Shown here: piece after piece, positions 61,753-64,000 of the stretch
Layout of the letters: the number at the start of each line of letters is the position of its first letter
How positions within the stretch are numbered: the stretch's first letter is position 1
Source: an uncultured Coriobacteriaceae bacterium
GTDB lineage: Bacteria; Actinomycetota; Coriobacteriia; Coriobacteriales; Coriobacteriaceae
DNA: 64,000 nucleotides
Direction of reading: 5' to 3'
Assembly: GCA_944320725.1 (NCBI GenBank)
Contig: CALUIM010000012.1
Location: 1-64,000, forward strand
Position numbers and translations under genes: made by a program
The notes under the pieces: generated by a model
The model's database searches: none
Told to the model about the DNA's origin: nothing
The model's input: only the letters and a program-made list of their open reading frames with translations

Positions 61753-63033
61753 CTAGATTGCGTCGAGCGCCTGCGCGACATCGGCGATGAGGTCATCGGT
61801 GTCCTCGATGCCACAGGAGAGACGCACCATATCCGGCGCGATGCCGCATGCCTCGAGCTCGGCATCGTTCATCTGGCGATGCGTGGCGTTCGCCGGATGC
61901 AGCACGCAGGTGCGTGCATCAGCGACGTGAGTGGCAATTTGCGCGACCTTGAGGCTCTTCATGAAGGTCTCCGCCGCGGCGCGCCCGCCCTCGAAGCCAA
62001 AGCTCACCACGCCGCACGTGCCCTGAGGCATGTATTTCTGCGCGAGTTCATACCAGCGGTCACCGGGGAGACCGGGATACTTTACGAAGCGCACCTTGGG
62101 ATGCTCGGACAAGAACTCCGCCACAGCGCGACCATTCTTTACGTGCTGCGGCATGCGGACATGCAGGCTCTCGAGGCCCATGTTGAGCAAAAACGCGTTT
62201 TGCGGGCTCTGGATAGAGCCGAGGTCGCGCATGAGCTGAGAGGTTGCCTTGGTGATAAACGCAGCACCCTGGCCAAACTTCTTGGTGTACACCACGCCGT
62301 GATAGGTCTCATCGGGCGTCGTCAGGCCGGGGTACTTATCGGCATGCGCATCCCAGTCGAAGTTGCCCGAATCGACAATCGCACCACCCACGGCTGCGCC
62401 ATGACCGTCCATATACTTGGTCGTGGAGTGCGTCACGATGTCGGCGCCCCATTCGATGGGGCGGCAGAGCACGGGCGTGGGGAACGTGTTGTCAACGATG
62501 AGCGGGACGCCGTGGGCATGCGCGGCAGCAGCGAAGCGCTCAATATCGAGCACGTCGAGCGACGGGTTGGCAACCGTCTCGCCAAAGACAGCGCGCGTAT
62601 TGGGCTGGAATGCTGCCTCGAGCTCTTCATCGGTGCAGTCGGGCGTAACGAAGGTGCTCTCAACGCCCATGCGGCGCATGGTGTGCGCGATCAGGTTGTA
62701 GGTTCCACCATAAATGGCCGAGCTCGCAACCACATGGTCGCCCGCGCCCAAGATGTTAAAGAGCGCGAAGAAGTTGGCCGCCTGTCCTGAGCTGGTGAGC
62801 ATGCCCGCCGTGCCGCCCTCGAGTTCCGCAATCTTTGCCGCAACGTAATCGTTGGTGGGGTTCTGCAGGCGTGTATAGAAATACCCCGCCTCCTCGAGGT
62901 CGAACAACCGGCCCATGTGCTCGGACGTATCGTATTTCCAGGTGGTTGACTGGTAGATGGGCACCTGGCGCGGCTCACCGTCACCGGGACGATAGCCACC
63001 CTGAACACACGTGGTTCCGATATGCTCTGCCAT
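61753..63033 (-). CDS. O-acetylhomoserine aminocarboxypropyltransferase / sulfhydrylase, PLP-dependent
   Basis: A 426-residue Cys/Met-metabolism PLP enzyme. It has TTCVQGGYRPGDGEPRQVPI, YTRLQNPTNDYVAAKIAELEGG, SSGQAANFFALFNIL, LIVDNTFPTPVLCRPIEWGADIVTHSTTKYMDGHG (in parts, with the PLP-binding Lys in STTKY) and a C-terminal HPANATHRQM. It most resembles MetY, which makes homocysteine from O-acetylhomoserine and sulfide. ATG at 63033 has AAGGAGG ahead. No SAM riboswitch was recognised in the 225 bp upstream. Confidence 0.88.
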   Translation of the reverse strand: MAEHIGTTCVQGGYRPGDGEPRQVPIYQSTTWKYDTSEHMGRLFDLEEAGYFYTRLQNPTNDYVAAKIAELEGGTAGMLTSSGQAANFFALFNILGAGDHVVASSAIYGGTYNLIAHTMRRMGVESTFVTPDCTDEELEAAFQPNTRAVFGETVANPSLDVLDIERFAAAAHAHGVPLIVDNTFPTPVLCRPIEWGADIVTHSTTKYMDGHGAAVGGAIVDSGNFDWDAHADKYPGLTTPDETYHGVVYTKKFGQGAAFITKATSQLMRDLGSIQSPQNAFLLNMGLESLHVRMPQHVKNGRAVAEFLSEHPKVRFVKYPGLPGDRWYELAQKYMPQGTCGVVSFGFEGGRAAAETFMKSLKVAQIATHVADARTCVLHPANATHRQMNDAELEACGIAPDMVRLSCGIEDTDDLIADVAQALDAI

Positions 63034-63258
63034 ATCTGGCCTCCTTGATCTTCGAATCATCTATACCGGAGCGGGGCGCATCGACTCGGCGGATGCTCCC
63101 CACTCGACAGCGTGCGCGTTCAAGGATACTGCAACGCGCCGTCTCTCGTGGGCGCGACGCGCATCTCACCGAGACATTTAACGGGACGCGCATCCCCGGC
63201 CGCTGCGACCGCAACAAGCGTCGCGCACGCAGCCGCAATCCGGCGCCTCCCCCAAGAT

Positions 63259-63442
63259 GGTGGTCACCGCTCGGGACTTATGGGCGAACGAGGCGCTAGG
63301 GAGGTGCCCCCGTGGTCATCACCGGGGACTTATGGGCGAATCATGCGTACGGAGAGCCGCGCGGTGGTCATTGAACGAGGGTTATGGGTGCGCGGGCGCC
63401 AGAAATCGCCGCCCGGTGGTCACGGAAGGCGGGATATGGGTC
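63259..63442 (+). repeat. left arm of 52-bp-period array: four direct 28-bp copies
   Basis: Copies at 63259-63286, 63311-63338, 63363-63390 and 63415-63442. Each is GGTGGTCA (one CGTGGTCA), five variable bases, then a block close to CGAGGGTTATGGGTG. Starts are exactly 52 bp apart; the 24-bp spacers are unrelated to one another. Copies 1 and 2 share GGGACTTATGGGCGAA and look like a subfamily. Since 52 is not a multiple of three, the array is not a protein-coding repeat. The 225 bp between the sulfhydrylase gene and the array contain nothing else recognisable. Confidence 0.9.
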
Positions 63443-63480
63443 GGATATGCGCCTTCGAGGCCCGTTTCCTACGTTGCGCG

Positions 63481-63612
63481 CACCCATAACCCTCGGCCCA
63501 TGACCATCGCTGCGCGCATCCTACCGCTGTTTCACCCATAACCCTCGCGCCGTGACCACGCACCGCGTCAGGCTGCGGCCGCATCGCCCATACCCCTCGC
63601 GCCGTGACCAGT
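63481..63612 (-). repeat. right arm of 52-bp-period array: three inverted 28-bp copies
   Basis: Copies at 63481-63508, 63533-63560 and 63585-63612, on the minus strand and again exactly 52 bp apart with 24-bp spacers. The ATGGGYG ends of both arms point towards the shared centre, 63443-63480 (38 bp). The last two copies share the variable bases CGGCG. After the array, 63613-63674 holds nothing recognised before the YigZ stop. Confidence 0.9.
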
Positions 63613-63674
63613 TTGCGCGGAGACCCGGTCCCTGGGACCTCAGACGACGCGTCACTATAACGATTGCGGATGAC

Positions 63675-64000
63675 TCAGAACTCGCCGAACCGAGGCTGCC
63701 CCGTCGTTGCGCAATCGCGTCCCGCCATCACCTCGCGAAGCCATTCGAGAAACGGCCGCTCCTCCCCCGTCTTGAAGACGGCATGAATCATCACGGTCTC
63801 GGTAAAATCTGTCGAGGCAATCTTGCCGCCACGCTGCTCAACTTCGCGGCGCACCTGCTCGAACAGCGGATAGGCAACTGAAATATCGACAGGGGTAATC
63901 TGCGTCATCTCGACCAGATTGCCTGCGGCACGCGCAGCCTCGACGGCCGCTTGCGCGGCAGCGGTATAGGCCCGCACAAGCCCACCCGGTCCCAGAAGCG
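63675..64000 (-). CDS. YigZ/IMPACT family protein, truncated by the window end
   Basis: The C-terminal about 108 codons of a YigZ (UPF0029/IMPACT) protein. Reading in from the right edge, LGPGGLVRAYTAAAQAAVEAA is the hallmark end of the UPF0029 domain, followed by a DUF1949-type ferredoxin-like domain (residues from VEMTQITPVDISVAYPLFEQV) and the end TGQPRFGEF. The N-terminal half lies beyond position 64000. The family is linked to translation and stress in eukaryotes (IMPACT); its bacterial role is unclear. Confidence 0.88.
   Translation of the reverse strand, partial: LLGPGGLVRAYTAAAQAAVEAARAAGNLVEMTQITPVDISVAYPLFEQVRREVEQRGGKIASTDFTETVMIHAVFKTGEERPFLEWLREVMAGRDCATTGQPRFGEF

Noticed and set aside
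63034-63258. SAM riboswitch upstream of the sulfhydrylase gene
   Set aside because: Neither SAM-I (CUUAUCAAGAG, GGAGGGA) nor SAM-II/IV-type conserved segments could be found on the minus strand.
63112-63541. Plus-strand open frames running across the array
   Set aside because: The 52-bp period breaks reading phase between copies, there is no ribosome site, and the translations are low-complexity and unlike any protein. They arise from high GC content.
63259-63612. The repeat array as a CRISPR
   Set aside because: The 28-bp repeat and 24-bp spacer sizes are CRISPR-like. However, the repeat contains five variable bases, other positions also differ between copies, half the array is inverted, and no cas gene is present.

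Overview
The window is a high-GC, gene-dense bacterial chromosome segment. Codon choice strongly favours G/C in third positions. The gene set (mannose-family PTS operon, Asp23/YloU proteins, a SigB-type sigma factor, a transcriptionally attenuated T-box on ileS) and the gene order fit an anaerobic actinobacterium of the class Coriobacteriia (Collinsella/Olsenella-like). That placement is an inference from gene content; no rRNA or tRNA gene is present to confirm it. Almost everything from 660 to 57,866 is on the minus strand. Plus-strand genes are aroQ at the left edge, a small membrane protein at 25.1 kb, and rpmB, clcF, a lipid kinase and mscL near the right end.

Layout, left to right. 0-0.15 kb: the tail of an unrecognised reading frame with atypical codons. 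0.2-10.4 kb: aroQ, then a long minus-strand operon read mltG, yqeG, aroK, aroB-like, (gap) pepQ, efp, asp23, nusB, xseB, tlyA, nadK, recN, with many ATGA overlaps. The aroB-like gene has lost most dehydroquinate-synthase active-site residues, and xseB has no xseA beside it. 10.5-13.8 kb: a mannose/fructose/sorbose-type PTS (IIAB, IIC, IID, then DUF956) behind a promoter flanked by repeated TGAAC half-sites. 14.1-17.2 kb: alaS-ruvX. 17.3-20.4 kb: a DUF948-like membrane protein, a degenerate RsbW-like protein, a SigB/SigF-type sigma factor and an AI-2E-family permease. 20.5-25.1 kb: ATP-grasp protein, lone A24 prepilin peptidase, dGTPase-like HD protein, rarA. 25.1-28.4 kb: processive glycosyltransferase, rluD-like, lspA. 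28.4-31.7 kb: ileS with a complete Ile-specific T-box leader (AUC specifier, UGGU bulge, competing terminator). 32-38.6 kb: DUF523, NYN-LOTUS protein, ftsH, SpoU methylase, flavodoxin, folA, thyA.

38.7-58.5 kb is the conserved SRP/chromosome/lipid block: rpmB (divergent), a heterodimeric ABC exporter pair, yloU, fakA-like, recG, rsmD, coaD, a DivIVA-like coiled coil, yceD, rpmF, plsX, acpP, rnc, smc, ftsY, ffh. It resembles the Bacillus rpmB-yloU-yloV-recG-plsX-acpP-rnc-smc-ftsY-ffh order, with the ABC pair inserted after rpmB and ylxM absent. 58.6-61.7 kb: a fluoride-type CLC antiporter overlapping a lipid kinase, then MscL with an added C-terminal zinc ribbon. 61.7-63.0 kb: an O-acetylhomoserine sulfhydrylase-type enzyme. 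63.7 kb to the end: a truncated YigZ/IMPACT gene.

The least expected structure lies between the last two genes, at 63,259-63,612. Seven copies of a 28-bp motif are set at an exact 52-bp period, four on the plus strand followed by three on the minus strand. No gene explains them. The 52-bp period is close to five helical turns, which suggests an array of protein-binding sites on one face of the DNA; this is the main candidate for an undescribed element.
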